Assembly (NCBI RefSeq): GCF_014636775.1
Contig: NZ_BMEQ01000013.1
Coordinates: 56,341-120,340 of the forward strand
DNA from: Kocuria dechangensis
GTDB taxonomy: Bacteria; Actinomycetota; Actinomycetes; Actinomycetales; Micrococcaceae
Length of the DNA: 64,000 bases
Reading direction: 5' to 3'
The notes under the pieces are model-generated. The model did no database searches. It was not told where the DNA came from and saw only the letters and a program-made list of their open reading frames with translations. Below are positions 15,679 to 26,912 of this stretch, in pieces; position 1 is the stretch's first letter, and every line of letters begins with the position of its first letter. Made by a program: the position numbers and the translations under genes.

Positions 15679-18396
15679 TCAGGCGAAGAGGCCCTCCAGC
15701 ACCTCCTGCGCGCGGGCGCTGCCCTGCTCCCAGGCGCCCCGGCCGGGCTCGCCCTGACCGGGGAGCTCCCCGGAGCCGCCCCTGCCCGGCCGCTGCGGCC
15801 CGTCGGTGGGCGCCTCCGAGGGCTCCTCGGTGGGCTCCTCACCGGGTGCCTCGGTCGGCTCCGGCGCCGGCTCCGGCGACGGCTCGGCCGAGCCGAACTG
15901 CAGGCCCACGAGCTCCGGGTTGTGGTCGGAGGCCCGGTACGGGTCGGCCGCGTAGAGGTCGACCACGTTGTGGTTGTGCCGGCTGTACTCCAGCCCCACC
16001 GACTCGTGGGCGTTGATCTCCCAGATGTCCGAGCCGGTCACCGTCTCCGCGGCGGCGGGCGAGGCGAGGACGTGGTCCAGCGAGCCGACCATGCCGCCGA
16101 ACGCGTAGGAGTGCTCGCCCTCGGGGGCCAGGTTCACGTAGCCGGCGTCGTGCAGGACCCGCATCGGGTCCTCCTGGTCGTAGGAGTTGAAGTCGCCCGC
16201 GAGGAGGACCTTGTCGGTGCCCCGGGAGGTCTTCAGCTCCTCGGCGAACGCCACGAGCGCCTGTGCCTGCGCGGTGCGGTCGGCGTTCCAGCCCCCCGCG
16301 CCGTCGCCCGCGTCCGCGTTGGGGCCGGTGGAGGGGGCGGAGCCCTTGGACTTGAAGTGGTTCACGACCACGGTGAAGTCGTCGGCCCCGGTCCCGCCCA
16401 CGGGGCGGAACGTCTGGGCCAGCGGCTCGCGGGCGTTGTCGAAGTTGACCTCGTCCTGCAGGATCACGGACTCGCCCACGGTCCCGAGCGCGGCCGGCTT
16501 GTAGATGAACGCGGTCCGGATGACGTCCTCGGCCTCGGGGGCCGGCCGCTCGGCCGGGGACGGCACGAACGCCCAGAGCTCGGAGCCCGCCGCGGCGTTG
16601 AGGGCGTCCACCAGCTCGGACAGCGCCTGGTCCCGGTCCTTGCCGAACTTCGCGGAGTTCTCGATCTCCTCCAGGGAGACGACCTCGGCGTCCAGGGCGT
16701 TGACCGCGGCGACGATCTTGGCCTGCTGGCGCTCCAGGTCCTCCTGCTCGGCCGCGCCGCGGGCGTCGCAGCCCCCGCGCACCGAGATCGGGTCGCCGGC
16801 GCGGTCCGTGTAGTAGGTGCAGCCGGCCAGCTCGTCGCCCGTGGTGGTGAAGTAGTTCAGGACGTTGAACGTGGCCAGCTGGACGTCGCCGCCGACGGCC
16901 TCCGGGGCGGGGGTGCGGGTGTTCTCCACGACGACGGGCACGTCCCCGGCACTGCCGCCGGTGAGGTGGGTCGTGGGCTGGAGGCGCCACTCGTCGAAGG
17001 AGTAGGAGAGCACCACCGGCCGGACGAAGTCCACGCCCGCGCCGATCCGCATCGGGGTCGTGGGGGAGAGGTAGGGCAGGGGGACCGAGGCGTTGGCGAA
17101 GTTGCCGTAGTTGGTCGTGGCGCCGTCGTCGAGCAGGACGCCCCGGGCCTCGTTGTCGGCGGCCTGCGCGGCCGCCTCGGGCGAGCCCGGCGCGCCCACG
17201 GCCGTGGGCTGCACCAGCGGGGCGTCGCCGGCGGCCAGGCCGATCTCGCCGTAGCGGTTGAGGTCGTAGTTGTCGGTGATGACGAACCCGCCCGCGGGGT
17301 CGAGCAGCATGCCCTCGAGGTCCTCGCGCTCCGCCTCGTCGGCGGGCCAGCCGACGGCGGCGGGCTTGACGGCCTCGGCGGGCTCGTCGAGGACCCGGAG
17401 GCCGTCGGCGCGCACGCTGATCTGGGTCTGGCCGTAGTACTCGGCGACCGTGCCCGTGAGCTCGACGTGCCGGCCCGGCTGCACGGTCCCGGCGGTGTCC
17501 GGGGAGTGCACGAACACGCCGTCGGAGGCGTCGTGCGCGGAGCTGTCCAGGTCGCCGCCGGTGCCGGGGGTCTGGATGTGGTAGCCGTTCAGCCCGCCGG
17601 TGGCGTACACCGCGGTGACCACGCCGCGGGTGGTCACGGCCTGCCTGTTCACCGGGGACACGTCCCCGGTGCCCTGGACGTCCCGGATGGGGAGCGTGCG
17701 CGGCGGGGTGGACGGTCCGGGCGAGGGCTCCTCGACCGGCTCGGGCGCCGGCGTGCTGCCGCCGGTGCCCGCGGAGCTCTGCGGGGTGACGGTGCCGGTG
17801 GCCGTGAAGTCGGCGGAGTTGTCGTCCGTGTCCGCGCCGCCGGCGCGGGTCATGGACCTCGGGTCGGTGTTGGCGGACGGGCCGGTGGCCGCGGCGGTCT
17901 CGTAGGTGTTGGAGGCGCCGTAGCCGAGCAGGTCCACGACGCCGTCGACGCCCGTGACGGAGCCCGCGGCCGGGGCGAGGCGGTCCGTGCCGTCGGAGAG
18001 CAGGATGGTCCCGGAGACGCCGGCGGGGTTGAACGACGTGCTCAGGTCCGCCTCCGGCAGCGCCGCGCCGGTGGAGCCGTTGGACCCGCCCCGCACCAGG
18101 AAGTACCCGCCCGGCGGGACGGTCCCGGACAGGGCCACGGCCGAGGCCGCGGTGGTCCCGGACGCCGAGCGGTACTGCAGGGTCCAGCCGGTGAGGTCCA
18201 CGGGCTGGTCGGTCGGGTTGTAGAGCTCCACGAACTTGTGGGTGTACACGGCCCCGCCGGAGCCGCCGTTGGTGTAGGCCTCGTTGATCACCACGTTCGC
18301 GCCGTCCGGGGCGGCGTGGACGGGGACCGTCAGGGGCGCGGCCAGCAGGAGCGCGGCGGTCGCCGCGCTCAGGGGCAGGGAGAGGATCTTCTTCAC
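15679..18396 (-). CDS. Secreted ExeM/NucH-type extracellular endonuclease with lamin-tail domain
   Basis: This 905-residue enzyme should degrade extracellular DNA. A Sec signal peptide (1-28, ending VPVHA) precedes a lamin-tail domain (VVINEAYTNGGSG...KFVELYNPTDQPVDLTGW). An OB-like region follows (RGVVTAVYATGGLNGYHIQT), then the endonuclease/exonuclease/phosphatase domain: ATFNVLNYFTT, SLEEIENS, VVNHFKSKGS, LLAGDFNSYDQEDPM and RASDHNPELVG give the metal-binding and catalytic residues. A Pro/Glu-rich linker leads to a C-terminal tail (PGRGAWEQGSARAQEVLEGLF) that matches the tail of the neighbouring 5'-nucleotidase. The start is GTG at 18396. It lies 76 bases after the nucleotidase gene, likely one operon for phosphate or nucleoside scavenging. 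Confidence 0.9.
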   Translation of the reverse strand: MKKILSLPLSAATAALLLAAPLTVPVHAAPDGANVVINEAYTNGGSGGAVYTHKFVELYNPTDQPVDLTGWTLQYRSASGTTAASAVALSGTVPPGGYFLVRGGSNGSTGAALPEADLSTSFNPAGVSGTILLSDGTDRLAPAAGSVTGVDGVVDLLGYGASNTYETAAATGPSANTDPRSMTRAGGADTDDNSADFTATGTVTPQSSAGTGGSTPAPEPVEEPSPGPSTPPRTLPIRDVQGTGDVSPVNRQAVTTRGVVTAVYATGGLNGYHIQTPGTGGDLDSSAHDASDGVFVHSPDTAGTVQPGRHVELTGTVAEYYGQTQISVRADGLRVLDEPAEAVKPAAVGWPADEAEREDLEGMLLDPAGGFVITDNYDLNRYGEIGLAAGDAPLVQPTAVGAPGSPEAAAQAADNEARGVLLDDGATTNYGNFANASVPLPYLSPTTPMRIGAGVDFVRPVVLSYSFDEWRLQPTTHLTGGSAGDVPVVVENTRTPAPEAVGGDVQLATFNVLNYFTTTGDELAGCTYYTDRAGDPISVRGGCDARGAAEQEDLERQQAKIVAAVNALDAEVVSLEEIENSAKFGKDRDQALSELVDALNAAAGSELWAFVPSPAERPAPEAEDVIRTAFIYKPAALGTVGESVILQDEVNFDNAREPLAQTFRPVGGTGADDFTVVVNHFKSKGSAPSTGPNADAGDGAGGWNADRTAQAQALVAFAEELKTSRGTDKVLLAGDFNSYDQEDPMRVLHDAGYVNLAPEGEHSYAFGGMVGSLDHVLASPAAAETVTGSDIWEINAHESVGLEYSRHNHNVVDLYAADPYRASDHNPELVGLQFGSAEPSPEPAPEPTEAPGEEPTEEPSEAPTDGPQRPGRGGSGELPGQGEPGRGAWEQGSARAQEVLEGLFA

Positions 18397-18419
18397 GGCT
18401 GGAGGGTTCCTTCGTTCGG

Positions 18420-18452
18420 GGGAGGTGAAGGGGGAGGTGAAGGGAGGTGAAG
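18420..18452 (+). repeat. GGGAGGTGAAG repeats between nucleotidase and nuclease
   Basis: Three near-adjacent copies with a 10-12-base period at 18420, 18432 and 18442. They lie between the stop of the upstream gene and the start of the downstream one. On the coding strand they read CTTCACCTCCC, so they are not ribosome sites. Confidence 0.8.
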
Positions 18453-18472
18453 GGGACGGGGGTGTCCGGGGA

Positions 18473-20641
18473 TCAGCCGAAGAGCTGCCCGAGGACGGCG
18501 CGGGCGCGGTCGCCGGCGTGCTCCTGCACTCCCCGTCCGGGGTGCTCGGCGCCGTTGCCCACGCCGGGCTTCTGCGACGGGGCCGGCTCCTCGGTCGGCC
18601 CGTCCACCGGGGCGCAGCCCTCGGCCCGGGCCAGCACCTGCTCGGGGACGCGCACCTGCGTGCCGGAGGGCTCGGCGACGAGCCACACCGCGGCGCCCTC
18701 GGCCAGGCCGGAGGTGTCCACGGAGACCGTGGCCGCGCCGCCGGCGACGGCCGCGGCGCCGATCTCGGCCCCCTCCGGACCGCCCTCGCGCACGGTGAGG
18801 GAGGTGTTGTCCGGGGCGCCCAGGGAGGTCATGTCGAGCGACGAGACCTCGAAGCGCACGGTGCAGGCGTCGGCGGCCGCGCCGGCCAGGGAGACGGAGC
18901 GGCGGTCGAACTTCGGGGCGATCGGGGCCTCGGCGGAGCGGGCGGCGAGGTACTCCATCCAGGCGTCGCGGTCGATCCGGCCGGTGTCGGTGACGGCGGT
19001 GCCCTCGGTGAAGGCGGTGAAGTTGTCGCCGCCCTCGACGAGGAAGGACACCGAGCCCACCACGTACTGCGCGGCGGGGTCGTACGGCTGCCCGTCGACG
19101 GTGATCGAGGTGATCCGGTCGCCGGCCGGACGGGACGCGTCGAAGGTGTAGGACACGTTCTCGGACAGGCCCAGCTGCAGGTAGGGGCGGGAGGCGCCCG
19201 CGGGCTGCCACTGCTGCTCGAGCACCTGCTTGAACTGCTCGCCGGTCAGGGTGACGGTGTTGAGGTTGTTGGCGAAGGGCATCACCTGGTTGGCCTCCGC
19301 CTCCGTCACCACGCCGTCGCGGTCGCCGTCGATGACCTGGGCCGGGTCGTCCGCCCAGAACAGCTCGGCGCGCAGCCCGCCGGGGTTGATGACGCCGATC
19401 CGGACCCCGTTGCTCTCCTGGAGCGCGTCGCGGAGGGACTCGGCGACCAGGTTGCCGAGGCTGGACTCGGCGCCGCGGTCGTCGCGCCTCCGGGCGGCGC
19501 CCTCCCCGGAGTAGGCGGTGGTGATGTCCCCGGAGATCTCGCCGACCGGGGTCCTGCCCTGCTCGACCGCCACGGCCTCGGCGTCGGCCACGATCGAGGC
19601 GACCTCCGCGACGCGCGGGTGGGCGGCGACGAGCTCGTCCTCGGTGGCGGTGGCGACCTCGTCGACGGGCAGGACGGCGGTGCTGAGGTCGACGTCGTCG
19701 GCGGCCTCGTCGTAGTCGAGGGAGATCCGGCCGAGGTTGCCGCCGTAGGAGCCGGCCTGGAGCACGGCGCGGTCGAGGTCGCCGTCGCCGTCGGTGTCGA
19801 CGCCCTCGTCGTAGACCTGGTGGGTGTGGCCGTTGAGGACCACGTCCACGGTCGCGGAGGTCTCGGTGGCGAGGCGGTCGCTGAGGGCCGTCGCGGCGCT
19901 GCCGGCGCCCTCGTGGTAGAGCGCGACCACGACGTCGGCCCCCTCGGCCACGAGCCGCTCCGCCTCCGCGTTGACGGCGGCGACGGGGTCCCCGAAGGTG
20001 ATGCCCTCGATCCCGCCGGGGGCGACGAGCGTGGCGGTCTGCTGGGTGACGGCGCCGACCACGCCCACGCTCACGCCGTCCACCTCCAGGACGGTGGAGG
20101 CCTCGGTGACGAGCTCGCCGTCCGCGCGGGTGGCGTTCGCGGCGAGGTACGGGAAGTCGGCGCGCTCGACGATGCGGCCGGTGAGGTCGTCGACGCCGCG
20201 GTCGAACTCGTGGTTGCCCACCGCGGAGGCGTCCAGGTCGAGGGCGTTGAGGACGTCGAGGGTCGGGTTGTCCTCCTGGACGGCCGAGACGTACTCGGAG
20301 GCGCCCACGTTGTCCCCGCCGGAGAGCAGGAGCGTCCCGTCGGGGTTCTCGGCGCGCAGCTGCTCGATCGCGCCGGCGAAGAGGACGGGGTCGGAGGCGA
20401 GGCGGCCGTGGTAGTCGTTGAAGTACAGGAGGTCGATGTCCCCGGCGGTCCCCGCCGTGGCCTCCCCGGCAGGGTCCTCGGCGGGTGCCGCGGTGGGGGC
20501 CGGGGCGGTGGCGCTCGTGGCCGGTGCGGCCGGGGCCGTCGTGCTGTCGGCGTGGGCGCCCGGCAGGACCAGGACGGACGAGGTGGCGACGCCGGCGGCC
20601 AGCGCGGCGAGAAGGGCGGGGCTGTGCTTCTTGGGGACCAT
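18473..20641 (-). CDS. Secreted bifunctional UDP-sugar hydrolase/5'-nucleotidase
   Basis: This 722-residue enzyme removes phosphate from extracellular nucleotides. A signal peptide (MVPKKHSPALLAALAAGVAT...GAHADS) and an Ala/Pro-rich linker lead to the calcineurin-like metallophosphatase domain: DIDLLYFNDYHGR, GNHEFDRG and NGHTHQVYD are metal-binding motifs. The C-terminal 5'-nucleotidase domain holds GVINPGGLRAELFW and MPFANNLNTVTL. A GGAGAG ribosome site lies before the ATG at 20641. The polar C-terminus (HPGRGVQEHAGDRARAVLGQ then LFG) matches the tail of the downstream nuclease; there is no LPXTG motif or membrane anchor. Together they could turn DNA into nucleosides plus phosphate. Confidence 0.93.
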   Translation of the reverse strand: MVPKKHSPALLAALAAGVATSSVLVLPGAHADSTTAPAAPATSATAPAPTAAPAEDPAGEATAGTAGDIDLLYFNDYHGRLASDPVLFAGAIEQLRAENPDGTLLLSGGDNVGASEYVSAVQEDNPTLDVLNALDLDASAVGNHEFDRGVDDLTGRIVERADFPYLAANATRADGELVTEASTVLEVDGVSVGVVGAVTQQTATLVAPGGIEGITFGDPVAAVNAEAERLVAEGADVVVALYHEGAGSAATALSDRLATETSATVDVVLNGHTHQVYDEGVDTDGDGDLDRAVLQAGSYGGNLGRISLDYDEAADDVDLSTAVLPVDEVATATEDELVAAHPRVAEVASIVADAEAVAVEQGRTPVGEISGDITTAYSGEGAARRRDDRGAESSLGNLVAESLRDALQESNGVRIGVINPGGLRAELFWADDPAQVIDGDRDGVVTEAEANQVMPFANNLNTVTLTGEQFKQVLEQQWQPAGASRPYLQLGLSENVSYTFDASRPAGDRITSITVDGQPYDPAAQYVVGSVSFLVEGGDNFTAFTEGTAVTDTGRIDRDAWMEYLAARSAEAPIAPKFDRRSVSLAGAAADACTVRFEVSSLDMTSLGAPDNTSLTVREGGPEGAEIGAAAVAGGAATVSVDTSGLAEGAAVWLVAEPSGTQVRVPEQVLARAEGCAPVDGPTEEPAPSQKPGVGNGAEHPGRGVQEHAGDRARAVLGQLFG

Positions 20642-20783
20642 GGCGGGCTCTCCGAGGGGTGAGGGAGGGAGATCGGTGTCCCCATTTGAGCACGCAGACG
20701 TGAACGGCGGAACACGCCCCGACGACATTTCTTTCCGGCCGGTAACAAGAGCTCGACCCCCGGGTGACGTGCCCGGATGCGAG

Positions 20784-20816
20784 GAGGCTCCCACCGGTCG
20801 GACCGGTGGGAGCCTC
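20784..20816 (-). terminator. Hairpin at the 3' side of tRNA-Ser(UGA)
   Basis: A perfect 16-bp inverted repeat (20784-20799 with 20801-20816) just downstream of the tRNA. No T-run. Confidence 0.65.
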
Positions 20817-20822
20817 GGGTCG

Positions 20823-20910
20823 CGGAAGGTAAGGGATTTGAACCCTTGGTGCGGGGTCACCGCACACCGGTTTTCAAGACCGGCTCCTTAGGCCGCTCGG
20901 ACAACCTTCC
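20823..20910 (-). tRNA. tRNA-Ser(UGA)
   Basis: The acceptor GGAAGGT/ACCTTCC pairs, and the anticodon loop CTTGAAA gives TGA (20874-20876 on the plus strand, reversed). There is a long variable arm and a GGTTCAAATCC T loop. It reads UCN serine codons, mainly UCA. Confidence 0.97.
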
Positions 20911-20954
20911 CCGCGCCCCGCCCGGCCCGTCGGGTCCCGCGGAGCGCGTCGCCC

Positions 20955-20984
20955 ATTGTTCCACGAGCCGTGGAGGCCCGCCAA
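20955..20984 (-). promoter_or_regulatory. Promoter of tRNA-Ser(UGA)
   Basis: Reading leftwards: TTGGCG (20984-20979), 18 bases, AACAAT (20960-20955). Confidence 0.6.
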
Positions 20985-20994
20985 AGCCCCCGGC

Positions 20995-21000
20995 TAGGGT
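20995..21000 (+). promoter_or_regulatory. -10 box TAGGGT, leaderless photolyase
   Basis: Seven bases before the GTG at 21008. Confidence 0.6.
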
Positions 21001-21007
21001 GGGGCGG

Positions 21008-22444
21008 GTGAGCGCACCGGAGAGCCCCGACCGCGGGACGACGACGATCGTGTGGTTCCGGGACGACCTGCGGGTCACGGACCACCCCGCGCTCGATGCC
21101 GCGTGCCGGCGGGGCGAGGCGCTGGCCCTCTACGTCCTCGACGAGGCGTCGGAGGGCGTCCGCCCCCTGGGCGCCGCGGCGAGGTGGTGGCTGGACGGGT
21201 CGCTGCGCTCCCTGCGCGCCTCGCTCGAGGAGCTGGGCGTTCCCCTCCTGCTGCGCCGCGGCCCGGCGGGACAGGTGGTGCCCGACGTCCTCGAGCGCAC
21301 CGGTGCCGGCGGGATCACGTGGAACCGCCGCTACGGCGCCCCGGAGCGGGCGGTCGACGCCGCGGTGGAGCAGTGGTGCGCCGGGCGCGGGGTCGCGGCG
21401 CGCTCCTTCCGGGCCGGCCTCCTGCACGAGCCCTCGGAGCTGCGCACGGGGGCGGGCGGGCCGTACCGGGTGTTCACCCCGTTCTGGAAGGCGCTGCGGA
21501 GCCGGGAGGTGCGCCAGCCGCTGCCGGCCCCCCGCGCGGGCCGGGGCGCGCTCCCGCGCGCGGCGGACGCCGGGGGCGGCGAGGACCCCGGCGGGTGGGA
21601 CCTGCTGCCCCCTCCGGAGCGGGCGGAGGGCCTCGCCCGGGCCTGGACGGTCGGGGAGGCCGCCGCGTGGGAGCGGCTGGACGCGTTCCTCGACCGCGTC
21701 GAGGACTACGCCGAGGGCCACGACCGCCCGGACCGCGACGGCACGAGCCGGCTCTCCCCGCACCTGCGGTGGGGGGAGATCAGCCCGTACGCCGTGTGGG
21801 ACGCCGCCGTCCGGCACCGCGCGGAGCGGGGGAGCAGCCCCGGGCTCGAGAAGTTCCTGACCGAGCTGGGCTGGCGGGAGTTCAACTGGCACCAGCTCCA
21901 CCACGTGCCCGACCTGCACGTGCGCCACGTCCGCCCCCGCTTCGACGCGTTCCCCTGGCGGGACCCGGCCGAGGCCGCCGCCGACCTGCGCGCCTGGCAG
22001 CAGGGCCGCACCGGCATCCCGCTCGTCGACGCCGGGATGCGCCAGCTCGAGCAGACCGGCTGGATGCACAACCGCGTCCGGATGGTGACGGCGTCCCTGC
22101 TCACCAAGAACCTGCTCGTCGACTGGCGGGCGGGGGAGCAGTGGTTCTGGGACCGGCTCGTGGACGCGGACCCCGCGTGCGGGCCGGGCAACTGGCAGTG
22201 GGTCGCCGGCTCCGGGGCGGACGCGAGTCCGTGGTTCCGGATCTTCAACCCGGTGACGCAGGCGCGGAAGTTCGACCCCGACGCCCGCTACGTCCGCCGC
22301 TGGCTCCCCGAGCTGGCGGGGGACGAGGGCGTGGACCCCTTCGAGCCCGGACCCCTGGGCCCCGCCCTGGGCTACCCCGAGCCGATCGTGGACCTCCGGG
22401 CCAGCCGGGAGCGCGCGCTCGACGCCTACGCCTCCACCAGGTGA
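21008..22444 (+). CDS. phr: Deoxyribodipyrimidine photo-lyase
   Basis: This 478-residue enzyme uses FADH and light to split cyclobutane pyrimidine dimers. The N-terminal antenna domain begins TTTIVWFRDDLRVTDHPALD. The C-terminal FAD domain contains TSRLSPHLRWGEISPY, ELGWREFNWHQLHHVP, GIPLVDAGMRQLEQTGWMHNRVRM and NWQWVAGSGADASPWFRIFNP, the flavin- and dimer-binding signatures of class I CPD photolyases. Length is normal. The GTG start is preceded by TAGGGT and seven bases, so the message is probably leaderless. It fits a sun-exposed, often pigmented actinobacterium. Confidence 0.95.
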   Translation: MSAPESPDRGTTTIVWFRDDLRVTDHPALDAACRRGEALALYVLDEASEGVRPLGAAARWWLDGSLRSLRASLEELGVPLLLRRGPAGQVVPDVLERTGAGGITWNRRYGAPERAVDAAVEQWCAGRGVAARSFRAGLLHEPSELRTGAGGPYRVFTPFWKALRSREVRQPLPAPRAGRGALPRAADAGGGEDPGGWDLLPPPERAEGLARAWTVGEAAAWERLDAFLDRVEDYAEGHDRPDRDGTSRLSPHLRWGEISPYAVWDAAVRHRAERGSSPGLEKFLTELGWREFNWHQLHHVPDLHVRHVRPRFDAFPWRDPAEAAADLRAWQQGRTGIPLVDAGMRQLEQTGWMHNRVRMVTASLLTKNLLVDWRAGEQWFWDRLVDADPACGPGNWQWVAGSGADASPWFRIFNPVTQARKFDPDARYVRRWLPELAGDEGVDPFEPGPLGPALGYPEPIVDLRASRERALDAYASTR

Positions 22445-22517
22445 CCGCCGGGTGACCCGGGCAGCGGCGCGGGCCACAATGGGGAGCGAACCGCGCCCCC
22501 GACAGGAAGGCACCACC

Positions 22518-23501
22518 ATGCGCGCAGTGCTCGAGACGACCCCCGGCGGCCCCGAGGTCCTGACCGTCACGGAGGTCCCGGCCCCCGAGCTCACCCCCGA
22601 CGGCGTGCGGATCCGCGTCCGCGCCGCCGGGATCAACCGGGCGGACGTCATGCAGCGCCTCGGCCGGTACCCCGTCCCGCCGGGAGCCTCGAACATCTTC
22701 GGGCTCGAGGTCTCGGGCACGGTCCTGGAGCTCGGACCCGAGGTCTCCGGCGACGCCGGGCTCGCGGTGGGGGACGACGTCGTCGCGCTCCTCGACTCCG
22801 GCGGGTACGCCGAGGAGGTCGTGGCCCCGGCCGCCCAGGTCCTGCCCGTCCCCGCCGGCGTGGACCCCGTGGCGGCCGCCGGGCTGCCCGAGGTGTGCGC
22901 CACCGTGTTCTCCAACGTCTTCATGACCGCCGCCGCCCGCGAGGGGGAGACGGTCCTCATCCACGGGGGCACCGGCGGGATCGGCACCAACGCCATCCAG
23001 ATGTGCCGGGCGCTCGGGCTGCGCGTGCTCACCACGGTCGGCAGCCCGGAGAAGGCCGCCGCCGCCCGGGATCTCGGCGCGGAGACCGTCAACTACCGCG
23101 AGGAGGACTTCGTCGAGCGGGTCAAGGAGCTGACCGACGGCCGCGGCGCGGACATCGTCCTGGACGTCGTGGGCGCCATGTACCTCGAGCGGAACGTCGA
23201 CGCGCTCGCCGTCAACGGCCGGGTCGTCGTCATCGGGCTGCAGGGCGGGCGCAAGGGGGAGCTGGACCTCGGCAAGCTCATGGCCAAGCGCGGGGCGGTC
23301 ATCGGGACGACGCTGCGCTCCCGCCCCGCCGAGGAGAAGGCGCAGATCATGGCCGCCGTGCGCGAGCACGTGTGGCCGCACGTCGAGGCCGGGCGGATCG
23401 TGCCGGTGATCAACCGCACCTTCCCGCTCGAGGAGGCCGCCGCGGCCCACGAGTACTTCGACTCCGGCGCGCACATCGGCAAGGTGCTGCTCGTCCCCTG
23501 A
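22518..23501 (+). CDS. NAD(P)H-quinone oxidoreductase (MDR superfamily, zinc-free)
   Basis: This 327-residue medium-chain dehydrogenase/reductase is of the quinone oxidoreductase (QOR/PIG3) type. It has AAGINRADVMQRLGRYP near the N-terminus, the nucleotide-binding loop VLIHGGTGGIGTNAIQMCRALG (~145-165) and GADIVLDVVGAMYLERN. The catalytic zinc ligands of alcohol dehydrogenases are absent. It should reduce quinones or enones with NADPH in the cytoplasm, a detoxifying role. AGGAAGG lies eight bases before the ATG. It follows the photolyase by 73 bases in the same direction but probably has its own start site. Confidence 0.9.
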   Translation: MRAVLETTPGGPEVLTVTEVPAPELTPDGVRIRVRAAGINRADVMQRLGRYPVPPGASNIFGLEVSGTVLELGPEVSGDAGLAVGDDVVALLDSGGYAEEVVAPAAQVLPVPAGVDPVAAAGLPEVCATVFSNVFMTAAAREGETVLIHGGTGGIGTNAIQMCRALGLRVLTTVGSPEKAAAARDLGAETVNYREEDFVERVKELTDGRGADIVLDVVGAMYLERNVDALAVNGRVVVIGLQGGRKGELDLGKLMAKRGAVIGTTLRSRPAEEKAQIMAAVREHVWPHVEAGRIVPVINRTFPLEEAAAAHEYFDSGAHIGKVLLVP

Positions 23502-23551
23502 GCGCGGGCGGCGCGGCCCCGCGCGTGCTGTGTCGGTGCTCACGGCGGGTC

Positions 23552-23557
23552 TACACT
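23552..23557 (+). promoter_or_regulatory. -10 box TACACT upstream of cstA
   Basis: It leaves a leader of about 50 bases before the ATG, which has GGAG seven bases upstream. No clear -35. Confidence 0.45.
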
Positions 23558-23613
23558 CGGAGCTGATTTCCCAGGAGATCCACAGCTTCCCTTCCCACGA
23601 CTGGAGACCTGCG

Positions 23614-25933
<2,320 letters not shown>

Positions 25934-25941
<8 letters not shown>

Positions 25942-26158
25942 CCCCTCCGCCCCGGGCTCCGGCCTCGCCCAGGGCCTGCGCCGGGCCGCGGGCGTGCTCG
26001 GGCGCCTGGGCCGCGGCGTGCTCACGGGGGACCGGTACGAGCACTACCTCAGGTACCACGCCTCCACCGGCTGCGAGCACCCCCCGATGACCGAGGCCGA
26101 GTACTGGCGCGACTACCACGCCTGGCAGGACGACAACCCGCAGGGCCGCTGCTGCTGA
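25934..26158 (+). CDS. ybdD: YbdD/YjiX family small protein
   Basis: This 74-residue protein has the core GDRYEHYLRYHASTGCEHPPMTEAEYWRDYHAWQ and ends PQGRCC; the paired C-terminal cysteines are typical. The family is nearly always encoded directly after cstA/btsT and is needed for full activity of some of these transporters. Here it overlaps cstA by eight bases, implying translational coupling. It is probably soluble or peripheral at the inner face of the membrane. The biochemical role is not known. Confidence 0.92.
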
Positions 26159-26178
26159 AGCGGCACCGTCCCCCGTCG

Positions 26179-26208
26179 ACGGCCCCGGACCGACCGGTCC
26201 GGGGCCGT
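26179..26208 (+). terminator. Terminator hairpin after cstA-ybdD
   Basis: A perfect 13-bp stem (26179-26191 with 26196-26208) with a four-base loop and no T-run. Confidence 0.75.
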
Positions 26209-26272
26209 CCCCGTGCCGTCCCCGTGCCGTCCCCGTGCCGTCCCCGTGCCGTCCGGGTGCCGTCCGCGCCTG
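26207..26272 (+). repeat. 11-bp tandem repeat after ybdD
   Basis: GTCCCCGTGCC at 26207, 26218, 26229 and 26240, with two decayed copies at 26251 and 26262. The array begins at the right arm of the terminator hairpin. Confidence 0.9.
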
Positions 26273-26315
26273 TGCCCGCGTCCCGGCCGAGGCGGAGGAG
26301 CGCGGCCCGGCCGCA

Positions 26316-26321
26316 TAGGAT
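26316..26321 (+). promoter_or_regulatory. -10 box TAGGAT
   Basis: It lies 28 bases before the GTG of the following small gene, leaving room for its AAAGGA ribosome site. Confidence 0.55.
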
Positions 26322-26349
26322 GAGACGTCTGCTCGAGAAAGGACCGCCC

Positions 26350-26805
26350 GTGGGATTCCTGCGCGACTACCGCGCCGCTCGCCGTGACGAGGCCGAACTC
26401 GGTCTGGGCGTGTGGCGTCGCGCCCACGACCGGTTCCGCCGGGGCCTGGACCGCTTCCACCAGATCCTGGAGACCATGCCGGACAAGGCGTTCGCCCAGG
26501 CGGTGGTGCCGACCGCCAACGCGCTGGCCGACCTGCTGCCGGAGGTGCGGGCCGTGTGCGCCGAGGCCCAGCGCACCGCCCCGAGCACCAGCACCGACAT
26601 CCCCGCCTCCGCCGGCGGGTACCTCAACGACGTCCACCGGGAGCTCTCCCGTGCGGGCAACGCGATGGCCCAGGCGGCGGAGGCCCTCACCATGGCGCGG
26701 TTCGTGCGCGACGACGAGGCGCACCGCCTCGAGATCGTCGCCCGGCGCGCGGAGGCCGTGCGGGACCACGTGCGCCGGGCGCGGGAGCTGCTCGAGCGCG
26801 GCTGA
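26350..26805 (+). CDS. Conserved-looking hypothetical helical protein
   Basis: I do not recognise this 151-residue protein. It is almost wholly helical and rich in Arg, Ala and Glu, with heptad-like stretches (LGVWRRAHDRFRRGLDRFHQIL and a C-terminal RLEIVARRAEAVRDHVRRAR). No signal peptide, membrane segment or cysteines are present. The GTG at 26350 is chosen for AAAGGA 7-12 bases upstream. It may be a cytoplasmic scaffold or nucleic-acid-associated protein, but that is a guess. Codon use is the usual GC-rich pattern, which supports a real gene. It stands between cstA-ybdD and another unknown in the same direction. Confidence 0.7.
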   Translation: MGFLRDYRAARRDEAELGLGVWRRAHDRFRRGLDRFHQILETMPDKAFAQAVVPTANALADLLPEVRAVCAEAQRTAPSTSTDIPASAGGYLNDVHRELSRAGNAMAQAAEALTMARFVRDDEAHRLEIVARRAEAVRDHVRRARELLERG

Positions 26806-26912
26806 GCGGCTCCGGTGCCCGCGGAGAGCTCGTGGGCCCGGGGAAGGCTTGTGGGGACGCCGCGGCTCTGCCAGGCTGGACCCGACAGCCTGCTGATGAT
26901 CGGACGGACCCC

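Noticed and set aside
20688..20716. PHO box upstream of the 5'-nucleotidase
   Set aside because: Only one unit (CGTGAAC, minus-strand GTTCACG) matches the consensus; the units 11 bases either side match at about two of seven positions.
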